This document shows positions 1 to 11,650 of a stretch of DNA of 64,000 nt, in pieces. The DNA lies in assembly GCA_026225945.1 (NCBI GenBank), contig JAMJFZ010000239.1, positions 28,173,501 through 28,237,500 of the forward strand, written 5' to 3'. Each line of letters begins with the position of its first letter. Positions within the stretch are counted from its first letter, which is position 1. Source of the stretch: Cricetomys ansorgei. Lineage: Eukaryota; Chordata; Mammalia; Rodentia; Nesomyidae. Made by a program: the position numbers and the translations under genes. The notes beneath the pieces were generated by a model, which made no database searches, had not been told where the DNA came from, and saw nothing but the letters and a program-made list of their open reading frames with translations.

Positions 1-984
1 TTCAGAAATCCCAAAATAACCACTTCTGTATAAAAACGGATAGTTGGTAAGGATTAGGAAGTAAAATGGGGCTTTCTGTACACTGATCTAATAACATTTC
101 AAATATTTGTGCAATCTAAGTATCTTGAATCTATCTTTTAACAGTAACAAAATATCTATATATTTATTCTTCAGTGTGGTAACCATTAACTGATCTCAAA
201 AGGCATATAATGTGTGCAATGCATTTGCACAAAGGAGAAATTCATTTTAAATTCATCTTAATTTTAATTATTCCTAATTTAAATCGCTACCCTTACAAAT
301 CCTTAAGGATTAACTTTTAGTGTGTTATAGTGCATTGACATGGATGTCCAATTCTAAGCTAATACTTCCTGATTCTGGAGACTGTAAGAATGTGCTAGGT
401 CAGGGAAAACTTCCAAGATATGAAAATGGTAAATGATGCTTTATGAGCACCACCAAGTCTGATTTAAAAGTAGGACCATAAAAGTAAATCAAGCATCTAA
501 ACCTAGGCTGTCAAGATGAAACTCATGCAGCACAAAGGTTTCCGAAGGGATTTCAACCACATACTCACCTACTCTACATGAAACAGGCACAGTAAGTCTA
601 GTAGAAATATCAAGAAAAACACAGCCTTAAAGTTAGTAAAATTATCAATGTTATGAGTAAATATTTGCGTGCACACACAATATTTGTACAACAGAAAGCA
701 ACTATCTAAATTTACTGTTAGAAAAGATTTACGAGCCATCAATTTACTAGTATATTTTCTCAGTATCTGTGGCATATTGTCATTAATGACAATATGTCCT
801 TAATGATCTTACAGTAACTATCAGTGGTCTTACATAAAATACATAAAACAGGTTATTTTTTCATGCACTATTGCTTTTGAAACTTACAATATTGTGAAGG
901 GCAGCTTTTATAATTATGTTCTTTTAAAGATGAAGAGATGAAAAGCTGGGGAAATTAAACTACAGAGGAAAAAGCCACCAAGTA
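1..984. other. Unique AT-rich noncoding stretch
   Basis: I see no gene, RNA or recognisable repeat here. The few open frames are short and have no recognisable domain. The sequence is AT-rich and CpG-poor, as in rodent intergenic or intronic DNA. Confidence 0.6.
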
Positions 985-1190
985 GCTGATGATAATGGTA
1001 ATGGCTGACATTTACAGGGCTTTCCAATCTGTAATCACACCTGGCACCCCTGCTGCTCCATAGATTGAGCTCCTTTGATTACTCCCATTTAATATGTAGG
1101 GGAACTCTGGTAAAAGGCACTGGGAGGTAAGGCTGGAATGCAGGTCTCATAACCTCCTATCTGTCTGGTGGTCCCAAGATCAGGATGAAG
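985..1190 (+). repeat. Ancient MIR-like SINE
   Basis: The order of motifs follows a MIR element in sense direction: 'aatggctgacatttacaggg' near the start, a 'cccatttaatatgtagggga' block in the middle, and 'aggctggaatgcaggtctc' near the end. MIR is a tRNA-derived SINE shared by all mammals and no longer active. Divergence is high, so this is a pattern call. Confidence 0.5.
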
Positions 1191-1213
1191 ACCCTGTGGA
1201 GATATGCAGTGTT

Positions 1214-1253
1214 AGAAGAAAGAAAAAAAAAAAAAAGGAAAGGAAAAAGAAAG
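1214..1253 (+). repeat. A-rich/GA-rich simple tract
   Basis: This is an A run of about 14 flanked by gaaag and ggaaa units. It is a purine-only low-complexity tract and could be the remnant tail of an old retroposon. Confidence 0.7.
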
Positions 1254-1739
1254 ACATTGTACTGACAGATTGCAAATGAGTTGCAAAGGATTTATATAAA
1301 TCAAATATGACTGGAAGATCAATGCTTTGATAAGTAGAAGAAATGAGAAAAGTGTCAGCAATAATGGCAAATTCAGCACAGGGGAGTACTTCGGCGATAT
1401 CTAAAACTGTACTCTGCCTATGTCATCTTGGGTTATCATTGTGCCGAGACACCAGGTTTTATGTCCTACTGTGACCCTTATTCTGTTCACCTAGTAGAGG
1501 CTAAGGTCCCATAGACAATTGTCAAAGGCATCTTTTGACTGATCCTGACACTTCCTCTAGCAAACCCCTCCTTTTCTTATTTATAGCCCTCTCTCATTGT
1601 TCTTCTTTGGTATAGAGGACATGCTACTGTTTTCTTCTGAGGTTTTACTGCTCATAGTACATTGTATTTCAAGGATTATACATTCACTAAAACCCCTACC
1701 CTGTGCATAAGGCTGTGTTACTGTACACTCCACACAGTG

Positions 1740-1796
<57 letters not shown>

Positions 1797-1829
1797 GATA
1801 GATAGATGATAGATAGATGAAAGAAAGAC

Positions 1830-1863
<34 letters not shown>

Positions 1864-1880
1864 GAAGAAAGAAAGAAAAT
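1740..1880 (+). repeat. Compound (GATA)n-(GAAA)n microsatellite
   Basis: About 14 nearly perfect GATA units are followed by interrupted gatagat/gatga units. The tract then switches to GAAA units with single-base interruptions (gaca, gaaggaag). The second half is pure purine on this strand. Length is likely polymorphic. Confidence 0.95.
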
Positions 1881-3619
1881 AGGAGATACCTAAATAGTGA
1901 ATTTAGAAACCTGATTATGAACTCTGACAGGTCCCTCAGAAAGTCCCTGACTATATGGACTATATTCTAAATTTCAGCTCTTGAAACTGTGGGTCTTGAT
2001 GAATCAAATTACTAAATGTAAGGATCTCAAAAGATGGGTAAGTGTGATGTAAATTCACAGCAGCCTTAATTCTGAGCAACCGAATTCTAGACTTTGTAAC
2101 TCAAATGCTGTTTTGCCAAGTACCAGTACATACCAAGGCAGAACCCTGCTTGTAATGTCTTCTCTCATACTCAAAATTATCACATACTATGTAATGTAGC
2201 ATTGTTACCACACGTGAATTTCTGCTTTTATAGAAGTGTATGTCTTAAGAATGAAAAACAAATGCCATTTATTTTCTACTCACCATCATTTTTCAACATG
2301 TAAGTATTAAATTACCAAACCCATGGATTGTATTGAGACTGTTTGATTTTAAAAACTGCTGTTTGTTTTACAGCCTTGAGCTTTATTAAAAATATAATTA
2401 AATATAAATAAATATAAAATGAATATTATATTAAAATATAATTAGATATAATTAAAAATATAGATCAATTTTGGCTTGGGATTAGGACAACATTTTCAAC
2501 AGTTTCTAAATAGACCCTCTTCCAGTCATTTTGTTCTCTATATATGTGAGCAAATCTGAGTTCTCAGCATCAATAATAATGAACTCAAAATATCGATTGA
2601 GTCTGAAAAACACTGAAATACTCTGAAAACTCTGAAACGTCAAATATTCAGCCAAAACTCATTATTCATATAAAAGTGAACAAACACATCCTTCTCTTAG
2701 CATGGAAGTTGTATCCATTAGCATGCTATTCTCATTTTACTAAATTATAACATATATGCATATAAAATTGCCTCAAATCAAGTATTATGGTTTAGTATTA
2801 GTTAATGAGCCCCATCCTAAGGTTCTGTGATCACTGAGGAATTGGACACTTAGAGAATATAAAGGCTAGAGGCAGTTGGTGTCTACAGGGGAACAGTATC
2901 TTCTAGCTACCTCATACAGCTGTATATATGACCTCACAGCATTTGTGACAGTAGGTATAAAACTTGCATGGGCCCAAGCCAGACTATTTTCTAGCCTAGA
3001 GAGGAAAGTTAAAAATACAATATCTTACTAATTCAGTTGATTTCTCAACAGTTGTCAAATGCTGAATGGCCAGACAATTTTCTCAAAGATTGTAGACCCT
3101 TGTAAGTAGACTACACTCCAATGGAAGATCACACATTTGAGAATATTTTGCCAACAAAAAATTGGCCTAGAAGACGTGAAGTAACAAGGACACAAAATTG
3201 GATAGGTAGATTAGGTAGGTGGATCTCCAATGGTTGGAATAGAGGGTATGAATTTGATTTTAAAAAGCACATATGAAACTCTCAAAGAACTAATAAAATC
3301 CTTATTGCAAGTGATGTGATCTGGGCCTGTGGCTCCCAGCTTCTTCCATATCTCTACTAGTTTTATTCAGCTTTAAAATAGGATAAATTAAAATATATCA
3401 AAAATTTTTAAAGTGCTTTGAGAATAAAGATGAAGAATAAAGGATCTTTGAAGTAGTTTGAATGAAAGGCATTGCGCCAATCCCAGAACTTTCTTGATGA
3501 CAAAAAATGTGGATATTTATGCTCTAGAGAAGAAAGGGCACATCCATTTCTATGAGCTTCTCTTGCCTCTTAAAATGCCCTACTCAGTGTTGTTTGCCAT
3601 GCACCTACCTCCTCTCTAC
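1881..3619. other. Unique noncoding stretch
   Basis: No gene or clear interspersed repeat is seen. Positions about 2386-2465 are a low-complexity AT block made of taaatata/taattaga-type words. Nothing else stands out. Confidence 0.6.
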
Positions 3620-3712
3620 AAAAAGGATTTCACTCAGGGGTAGAGCACTTGCCTATTACATATAAGTAGGTTGAAACCCCAGTATCATAAAAAGAAACAA
3701 CAACAACAACAA
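3620..3712 (+). repeat. ID-family SINE (tRNA-Ala/BC1-derived)
   Basis: The segment 'ggggtagagcacttgccta' at about 3637 matches the ID core with its internal pol III promoter region. It is followed by a degraded 'ttgaaaccccagtatc' B-box-like end and an A-rich tail ending in a CAA array (about 3695-3712). ID elements are rodent SINEs mobilised by L1. The copy is diverged in its middle and is probably inactive. Confidence 0.75.
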
Positions 3713-3992
3713 ACAACTAGAAAAAAAATTGAGAGAAAGTAAATAATAAGATTGAATGAAGAAAATAGATAATAAATATTACAAAATAATAAAGTTTATT
3801 TTTAAAGAAAAATTCAGTCTTTGAAGGGATCTATGCAGTTTAAGAAGTTCTCATATATACTAAGTTAAAATTCAATTGAATATCAAATAATTCACATAAA
3901 ACCTGAAAAGGTAGCCATTACTACTTTTTTCACAGAAATGAATTTAAAAGTTATAAAGAGAAATCTAACACAATTATTACCTAAGAATGTCC

Positions 3993-4112
3993 ATTTTTTG
4001 TTAGTTTTGTTTTGTTTTTTTTTGTTTTGTTTTGAGACAGGGATTCTCTGTTATAACTCTTGCTCCTAAAACTTACTCAGTAGACCAGACTGGCCTCGAA
4101 CTCATAGAGGCT
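3993..4112 (-). repeat. B1 SINE, truncated, reverse orientation
   Basis: A TTTTG-rich stretch (the reversed A-rich tail) is followed by 'gagacagggattctctgtta' and then 'agaccagactggcctcgaac', the reverse complement of B1. The copy stops before the B1 5' end ('ctttaatcccagcac' in antisense is missing), so it is 5' truncated. B1 is derived from 7SL RNA. Confidence 0.8.
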
Positions 4113-4735
4113 TATTTCCCTTTCTCTCCTCTTCCTTCAGGCACTTTCTACTCCTTATTTTTGCTTATACATATAATCTCTATCCTCAAGGAGATGCCCT
4201 GTGTATGCTTGATTGGACTGTGTGAAGTCTAGAGTTTCTTTCTTGTTCTTCCTGGTCTCCATGTTGAATGAGCAGGACTTGTAGCATTATGTCTATTATG
4301 GCAGCTCGGCAAGGAAGACACAGAGGAATTTTCATAGGTGCAAGGCCTTCCAGATCTCTTCAGAGAGAACCACCATCATAGTAGACACCATACTCGACAG
4401 AACTTCGAGTGTCTGAGCTCAGGTGTTTTTACTGATTCATAACTCCTCAAGTGTCCTATTGATAGCACATGCAGATCCTGACAATCAAATATCCCACATA
4501 AATCTTTACCAGACTCTGTGAGGTCTCCAGTTTCTTTCTCTTCTTCTTGTCTCCATGTTGGATGAGCTGGTGACAGCACACTCAGAACCCTCACAAGTTC
4601 AGCCAAGACAAAATCCCAGTTAAAGAGAACAAGAAATGGACACAAAATCACTACCCATCTCCATCTATAAAGCTATTTTCAATAAATTTGCAATGAGTTT
4701 TTTGTTTTGTTTTGTTTTTGTTGTTTGTTTGTTTT
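4113..4735. other. Noncoding stretch with a diverged direct repeat
   Basis: No gene is recognised. Two segments of about 65 bases, 4216-4284 and 4513-4580, resemble each other: both read through a 'gtctccatgttg' core and 'atgagc'. They lie about 297 bases apart. The interval may belong to an older repeat that I cannot name. Confidence 0.5.
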
Positions 4736-4945
4736 TTTTTTTAGATTTTTGCATCTATGATCATCAGAGATATTAGCATATAATTTCCATTCTTGATTCA
4801 TCTCTGTCTGGTCTTATTATCAGAGTGATACTGGTTTCCTAAAAGGAATTTAGACACATTCATACCCTTACTATTTTGTAGAGCAGTTTGAGAAGTATTG
4901 GTATTACATTTTCTTTGAAGGTCCAAAAGAATTTTGTGCTCAGTT
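4736..4945 (-). pseudogene. L1 ORF2 fragment (reverse transcriptase region), antisense
   Basis: The plus strand reads 'tttttgcatctatgatcatc', then 'tctgtctggtcttattatca', then a 'gagcagtttgagaagtattgg' region. These are antisense landmarks of the L1 ORF2 reverse transcriptase region. About 210 bases survive with no open frame. It is preceded by T/G-rich sequence. Confidence 0.75.
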
Positions 4946-6725
4946 CACAAATTAATCTTAAAAATAGAGATGTTGAGTGAAAGCTAGATACAATGTGCCA
5001 TTTACTTCCAAGTTTACAGTTAGATATACAGAATTTGGTAATGAGTGTGTACTATCGAAGCACAGATCACAGGTTGCTTGAGGACAAACTTGAATATTTA
5101 AAGGATGGGTAAACTAGAAGTATATACAGTGAAGCCTATGGAAATTCAATGTATCCCTTGCTATCTTGATTATTGTGATGTTAAAGAGGTGTATAAATAC
5201 TTCAATACATATCAAATGAAACATGTTATCTATGTTCACTTTACTGCACAGTAATCACCACAATATATTAACATATGATCTGATATTACATCAATTCTTT
5301 GAAAGAGGATTGTGTCAATGTAAAAGAGTACAATGAGACAGGGAAGGATTGCTTTTGAAAAAAAAATATGGGCTATAAAGATTGACAGACTTAAAAAAGA
5401 GAAAAGTTCTTTAAGACTTTGTTACCAATTAAAAGTGACAAAGACAGTGGGATGAATGGTTCCCAATTGTCTTCTGATGAAATGATATAGGCCCACATGA
5501 AAACTTTGAGAGAGTATTAGACATATATTGATAAAAGTGAATTGATCTCTGTGATGGTTCTGTCTATGGCGTTATAAATGCAAAAATAAAAAGTTTGTTT
5601 TGTTTACCAGTTTTGATATAGGTTTTAAAGGAAGCATTTTTTCATAATATTGGCACAATTTCTATCTGTGGCTATGCATAAGGAAGATATAAGGACTTTT
5701 ATCTTCCTCCTGATTCCTGAGTACCCATGTTTGTTCCCCAGAAGACCAGAAGGATTTATATATTCTAAAATTAAAGTCAGAAGAGCTCATTTCGAGAGAA
5801 GTTCTCAATGAAAGAGAGAATAACAAAAGGTTCACCCCTCCTTGTAATGGAAGTATATTAAACATAAACTCTGACAAGAGTTAAAACAGCGAGATTGCAC
5901 TTACATTGTATAATCACTACACAAAAGGCTGATAATCACTTTGTTCAAGAGAGATAATGCAGCATAATATAAGTAGTAGTTTAAGTAATTATCCAGTAGA
6001 ACACTTAATCACCATCTTCGGTCTACAGTCTTTTGTTTCTCACGAATACACATGTCAGACTGTAATTAAATGCACTCACACTATTCGGGGAACAGTGAAC
6101 ACCCTGGGTTGAAATGTTGGAACCAAACTGAAAAGCACAATGGAGACAAGTTTAGACACTGCTTTCTGGCTGCGTCTGCCCTCTATGGGGTCTTAGTTGA
6201 CAAATTGGCTCTATAAGGGTGAAGCAACACTGGAGTCAATTATTTATAGCCAATAATGGTTTATAGCTATAGAAAAAAAGAACTGTTCTTATAGTTTATG
6301 AACTATATAGTTTCCTGAACATTGACTTTCTGTGGGAATTATCTGCTATACATTCTTTTGAAATTAGGTTTATCAGAAAAGACAATTTTAGTTGGTTGCT
6401 TTGTTCAAATTGTTCGATAAGATTTTTAAGAAACTTGAAGGTCTATCTGTATCTATACAGTTTTGCATTTCTAATATACTAACTTTGAAGTTATAGCTGT
6501 GAATCATACTCAGAACATGCCATCTCCTGGAAAGGACAGGAACACGATAATCCAAAGAGTAAAATTATACTCATTCTTGATGTAATTGAATTTCGACAAT
6601 TGCATATGTTTTGTGGATAGGTAAGTATGCCAAATATTTAAAGAACAAGAATAAAATATTATCATTATAATAGAATGAAGGGTCAGTTTTTCACTTTCCA
6701 AACAATAGCATGAAATTTGATCTTC
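4946..6725. other. Unique noncoding stretch
   Basis: No gene, RNA or clear repeat is seen in this interval. Short open frames on the minus strand (about 5.7 and 6.6 kb) have no recognisable composition or domain. Confidence 0.55.
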
Positions 6726-6905
6726 ATTTGAGGCTTTTTTTTCATTTATTTCTCTTTCTTTTCTCCTTTCTGTATCCTCTGTATATGTGTGGGGGTTGTT
6801 GAAACAAGGGATTAAATTCAGATTGTTAATTTCTTATTGCGTGCAGTTCTGTCAAATTCTTATATGTGCAAGCACTTCTTCTTACTGAGCCACCACTCTG
6901 GCCCA
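6726..6905 (-). repeat. B2/B3-type SINE, reverse orientation, diverged
   Basis: The segment ends with 'cttactgagccaccactctg' plus 'gccc', the reverse complement of the tRNA-like head of B2/B3-class SINEs (gggc..agtggctcagtaag). Upstream is a T-rich and 'tgtatatgtgtgggggttg' portion. Middle identity is weak. Confidence 0.6.
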
Positions 6906-8771
6906 TAGTTTTATTTATGGCAATGTGATATTGACTTTCAGGTACTTAACTCAAACCTAAACTTTCTTACTTATAGACATATTTATCTAACAATCTTCTT
7001 GAGCACTGCTGCTAGAGCTGAGATGAGATCACTTCCATCTGCTGTCAAAAATGTTGCTCAATGCTTGTTCTTCAGTTAATGTACAAGTGGGAAGTAGTTG
7101 AACTTTTGAGAGATAGAGCCAAATCAAAAAAGTTAAGTCATTGAAGAGTTGCTCTTGGGAATGCAATTGTTTTCTTCTTCCTATTTTCCTCTCCATTTCT
7201 AGGCCACCATATGGTAAGCAGTTTTGCTTGACTATGAATCTGTATCGTGATACATGATTTTTGAGACATGATACATGATATAATGACTTTTGAGATTATA
7301 ACATAATTACTCACTTTCCTGTTTCCTGAGGTTATATTGTAATGTTTCATTTTCTCCTTCTCCTTCCCATATATCCTGTCTGCAGTTTTTGTTTTTGTGT
7401 TTGTTTCTTATTATTGTTCCTGTGGCCAGGATTCAAATATGTTTGAAGAGTACACAGTTCAGTCCATATTACCAGCTATTGTTAGTCTGTATTCCTTAGG
7501 TCTAAGTACACACACTATTATATGTAGCTTGCCCCATACAGATTACTGAACTGTCATTTTTTTTCCTATAAATGCAAATGAAAATGCCAGATGACTTACC
7601 TGTACATCTCTGTCAAAATACATGGTGTCTGTTTGGGCCTATCATTTCAGCTTGCATTTGATTTACTGACTATGTACTTACATCTCCTGTAAATTTATCT
7701 CTTATGTCCTCTTTTTATGCTTTGAAAGGTCTGAATGACTCAAAGGTAAAAATAATAAATGATACTGGAAATTTGCAAATAACACATGTTCTAGTTACAA
7801 ATTACATGTGTAGTTTTAAACGTAATTTTTCTGTCTCCTTTATGTTGAAATAAACATCACTCTGAACAGTCATCAATATCGAATATATTATAGAATATGC
7901 CTATTATCTTATCATCAGTGTTTTTATTCTGTGTATCTTTTATATCATGTGTACAGTTTATATACAATTTATATACATGCGTATAGTTATTAAATATTTA
8001 GACTTCAATAGTTTACTTGCAGTTTTCTGCTATTGATATATCTACATTGTGTCACAATATCATCCACTCTAAACAGGATTTTTTCCAGAATCATTAATAA
8101 GATGTGAAAATTTTGCAACAATACAATTACTCCATCTATGACTGTGTTTGATATGAAAAATTGCATCATGTCTTATATGACAATCATTTAGGGACTGAAT
8201 ACAGTACTGTGTATGTATGCAGCATTGCTGATGTGTAATATAAAAGCATTTCACTCATATACTCTCACAGGACAGTCATGAGGACTATTATTCAGAGAGA
8301 TAACATTTTAAAGCCTTCCATGTATCAAAAAATGTAATTCCCATTTTGTAGTTAAAATATTAGAAATTTCAGTTAAGAAAAAAAATTCTAGATATTCTTC
8401 AAATGTGAGTGTTTTAGGTTTTGTTGTAATCCATGGCAAGTATCTTATGAAAGTAATAGGAATTCTTGATGATAGGAAAGCCCTGCTACAAATACTGTAT
8501 CCACTCCAAAGAAAAGTAAGAGGTGAAAGAAATATTTATAGTGAAGTTATAGAAGATTCAGAATATTTCCCTTAAGTATTAATGCTTTGAGTATTCCAAA
8601 CAGGAAAGTAATGTCATTCTCTCTTTGATAGATTTGCAAAGATTCAGAGTTTGCATTTTTATAAATATATCTGTATGTTTTTAAATTTGGGGATATTTTG
8701 TAAAATCTATTTTCACAAGTACTTTTATGTGTATATATTTTCTAATTGGATTGTATCACTATGTGTATCCA

Positions 8772-8774
<3 letters not shown>
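6906..8774. other. Unique noncoding stretch
   Basis: I see no gene and no repeat that I can name. The composition is AT-rich, with short runs such as the T9 at about 7558. Confidence 0.55.

Positions 8775-8803
<29 letters not shown>
8775..8803 (+). repeat. (TG)n microsatellite
   Basis: About 13-14 perfect TG dinucleotides. A 157-codon open frame crosses this tract, but its cysteine-valine run is simply the translated repeat. Confidence 0.95.
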
Positions 8804-11010
8804 TTATTCCCTGTACTCTGGGGACTAGATTACCAAACTGGCAATTTAAGACATTCGAAAATAAAGTATGAAATAAATGTTGACAAAAAACAACAGATAT
8901 TTTTTACTCTTCGTGGTAGAGGTATACTACAGATGACAACCTTCCTGAGATTTCAGAGTTTCTACAATATGATGAAAACCAAAGGGGACATGGACAAAAA
9001 TGTTATATCTAAGATTAAAAACAATCAGGGAAAAACAGTGACAACAGCTCAGATTTACAATGCTCTTTTTAGTCGCTGCCTACCAACAATTAATTTGATC
9101 TGCAATCTAAGAAGCATATTATAATTAATTTCTCAGCATTTACCAAGTACAAGCCATCACTTTAAAGTGCTATGTCATTAACAAAATCTTGTTATTATTT
9201 TTTCTTCATAAGGAATAGGCAGCCTGATCTACATTTTTCCATGCTGCCAAGGCAGAATGGACTCAAGGGATATTATCTTATTCAGAAAGAACCTTTCAAG
9301 GTTGAATAAAAGAAATGGTGCAGGGTCCCTGGGAGAGGGAGGTGATCATCATTTTCACCTTCAACTCCTCTTTGATGTGGCAGAGTCAATTTTTAATCAG
9401 CAGCCATCAGACCCAGCTTCATTTCGCCTTACAAAGTCCTATTACCCTGTCGCTTTCTGGAAGGAGGCGATAAGGACAATGCTTCGCTCTTTCTCTTCAT
9501 AGAGCCCTGCATATGATGAGTCCCTTTGGAGAGGCTTGATGAAAAAAAAATAGAATAAAATAATAAAATAAAATAGAGTATATGAGGATAAAGGTCACTC
9601 TCCGGCAGAATTAACTCTTCCACACAACAAACTTTGATTTCCCTGTGTTTGTTTTCAGGTAGTATCCTATTGTCTTCGGAAGCAGTGGCAGCTGTAAGCT
9701 GAGCATAGAGGAAGATGCCAAAATGCTTTTTGCTTTGGATGAAAAAGACATTTAGACACATTTGTTTTCCCTGACCTAAGAACTCATGAATAACTTGATG
9801 ATGATAATGAGCATTATATATTAGGGAACGTATTGGAAAAATGAAGAATTAAAATTTCCTTCCTTCAGTAGGCTTCACGGAAATCATGTAGCATCAGAAA
9901 GCACAGAAGTGCCACCTGGATATGGCAAGAGAAAAATCACTTCCATGTATTTGGTTAAATTGAAAAATGAAAAGAAAAATTCCCACTTCCCACCCCACCC
10001 CTCTCTAGAGGTAGACTTTTTTTTACATTAAGTAAACCTAAATTATTTTTTTTAAACTATACTTGCATGGAGAGAAGCCTCTATAATCTCCTAGTATCAT
10101 TTATTGTAGTCAGCAGTCTTAATTGCCTCACTGAAAATGGATCAGAGTTCTGGGAATTATCTAGTAAAATGATGTTACTACTCTCCAGCCTTCACATCCT
10201 TTGATATAATCTCATTAAAAATATCAGGCCTCTAGGTGTGGGAATACACATGAATAGTAAATGCATGCTAAGCAGAAGCACCCAAACTCATGACCCAGTT
10301 ATTACAGTGCAGAACGGCCCTCATTGAATTTTAATTTTGATGTCCAACATTTTATTTTTTTTTACTGGTTAATACCATAATTATTAACATATTTTTGGAA
10401 AAGATCTGCTTGTTACCCTTGAAAAAGATAATAATATTGAACTAACCAAAATACTGAAATGACATTTTTTTGGAATAAAATAAACTCTTATTTTCCAGAG
10501 GACCACACAAGTGCAAAAACATACAAAGTTTCATTAACTATAATTACAGAAAAGAGATGGGAAAAGATGTGTGCCAAGTCCTTTCTTCTGTGTGTGTTCT
10601 CAGAATCTTGCTTGGTTGAAAAAAAATATGAAGCCCTAGAGAAACTACACTCATCACCCAGCCAAATAGATGGGGGAGAAGTGACGGGGAGAGTCATGCT
10701 GAGTCCACCATATGAAATAATTAGATTTTTATAGGTTTGGATTTCCTGTTGTAAATTGGAAAGTATAGTCTGCAAAGCCCAGGCAGATAGAGCATAAAGC
10801 CCATCCTGCTACATACTCTCGGGTACTGCAATAATAAATCATTTTCTTTCTGGTAGTTAATAACATAGCAAAGAAAACTTGCTCTGTGGACAAATGCGTT
10901 TGCTTAGCTTTAAAAATGAAACTTAAATATTCAACCATCAACGATTCCTAACTGAAAATGTGCAGAAGTCTCTGGCAATCCAACAGGTCTATGGATTTAA
11001 ATAAAATATG
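8804..11010. other. Mostly unique noncoding stretch
   Basis: No gene is recognised. Positions about 9200-9510 are less AT-rich than their surroundings and look unique. An AATAA-rich low-complexity run lies at about 9540-9577. A C-rich patch lies at about 9985-10008. The open frames here do not resemble known proteins. Confidence 0.5.
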
Positions 11011-11011
11011 T

Positions 11012-11160
11012 TCTTGATGTTGGACATCTTAGTGTGCACCTGTAATCCCAGCACTAAGGACGCTGAGGCCGGAGGATTTCTGAGAGTTCAATGACAGATT
11101 GCTTTATTTAAGTTGAGGCAAAGCCTAGGGCACATAGCAATATTCTGTTTCAATAATTTA
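11012..11160 (+). repeat. Old B1/PB1-type SINE, sense
   Basis: The run 'tgtgcacctgtaatcccagc' at about 11034 is followed by 'gctgaggccggaggatttct' and 'gagttcaatgacaga', in the order of the 7SL-derived B1/proto-B1 monomer. It uses 'tgtaatcccag' rather than 'tttaatcccag', which fits an older subfamily. Confidence 0.75.
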
Positions 11161-11299
11161 AGAGAATTAAAATGTTACTTATGTGCTACATGTGCCAATG
11201 CTGCTCAGATATGCACTTATACAGTGATACTGTAATGATACCTTACATTTTTTTCCCGAGTTTGAACTAGTATTTTTTTAACATAGAGTTACTATATTA

Positions 11300-11650
11300 G
11301 TTTTCTTTTGCTGTTATGATGAAAATACCTGATGAAAGCAACTTAGAGAAGAAAGGGTTTATTTTGGCCACAGCTCCAGAGGGATAGAGTCCACTGTGGT
11401 AGGATAGACTTGGCAACACAAAGGCAAGGCATGGAGGAGGGAGCAGAAAGCTGGCTCAACACATTTCATCTGCAGTGAGAGTATATGCAGTGGGGCCTGG
11501 CTTCAACAATTTCAAAGGTTATCCTCAGTGACGTACTTCTTTTAACAAAATCTACCTTGAAAGGGATCTGTAACAGGGCCATTGTCTATGGACCATATGC
11601 TCAAACATCAGAGTCCATGGCAGACAACTTATTTACCCAACCACCATACC
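11300..11650 (-). mobile_element. LTR-like rodent repeat (MaLR/ORR1-type?), reverse
   Basis: The sequence opens with 'ttttcttttgctgttatgat', then 'acctgatgaaagcaactta', then 'gaaagggtttattttggcca', 'agagtccatggcagac' and 'aggatagac'. I recognise this as a common dispersed rodent repeat of a few hundred bases whose other strand ends with an AATAAA-bearing 'ccctttct..aagttgctttt' segment. That polyadenylation-like end suggests an LTR. The family name is from memory and uncertain. Related copies lie at 23565-23888 and 26525-26925. Confidence 0.6.

Noticed and set aside
3620..3712. A tRNA gene (tRNA-like words in the ID element)
   Set aside because: Only the ID SINE core is present. No complete cloverleaf is apparent, and an A-rich retroposon tail follows.
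8651..9124. 157-codon open frame on the plus strand, the longest in the window
   Set aside because: Its first part runs through a TG microsatellite (Cys-Val run) and the rest is AT-driven Lys/Asn/Ile-rich sequence with no known domain. No promoter, splice or homology support.
9541..9577. AATAAA cluster as polyadenylation signals of a gene
   Set aside because: The words lie in an A/T low-complexity run with no upstream exon.
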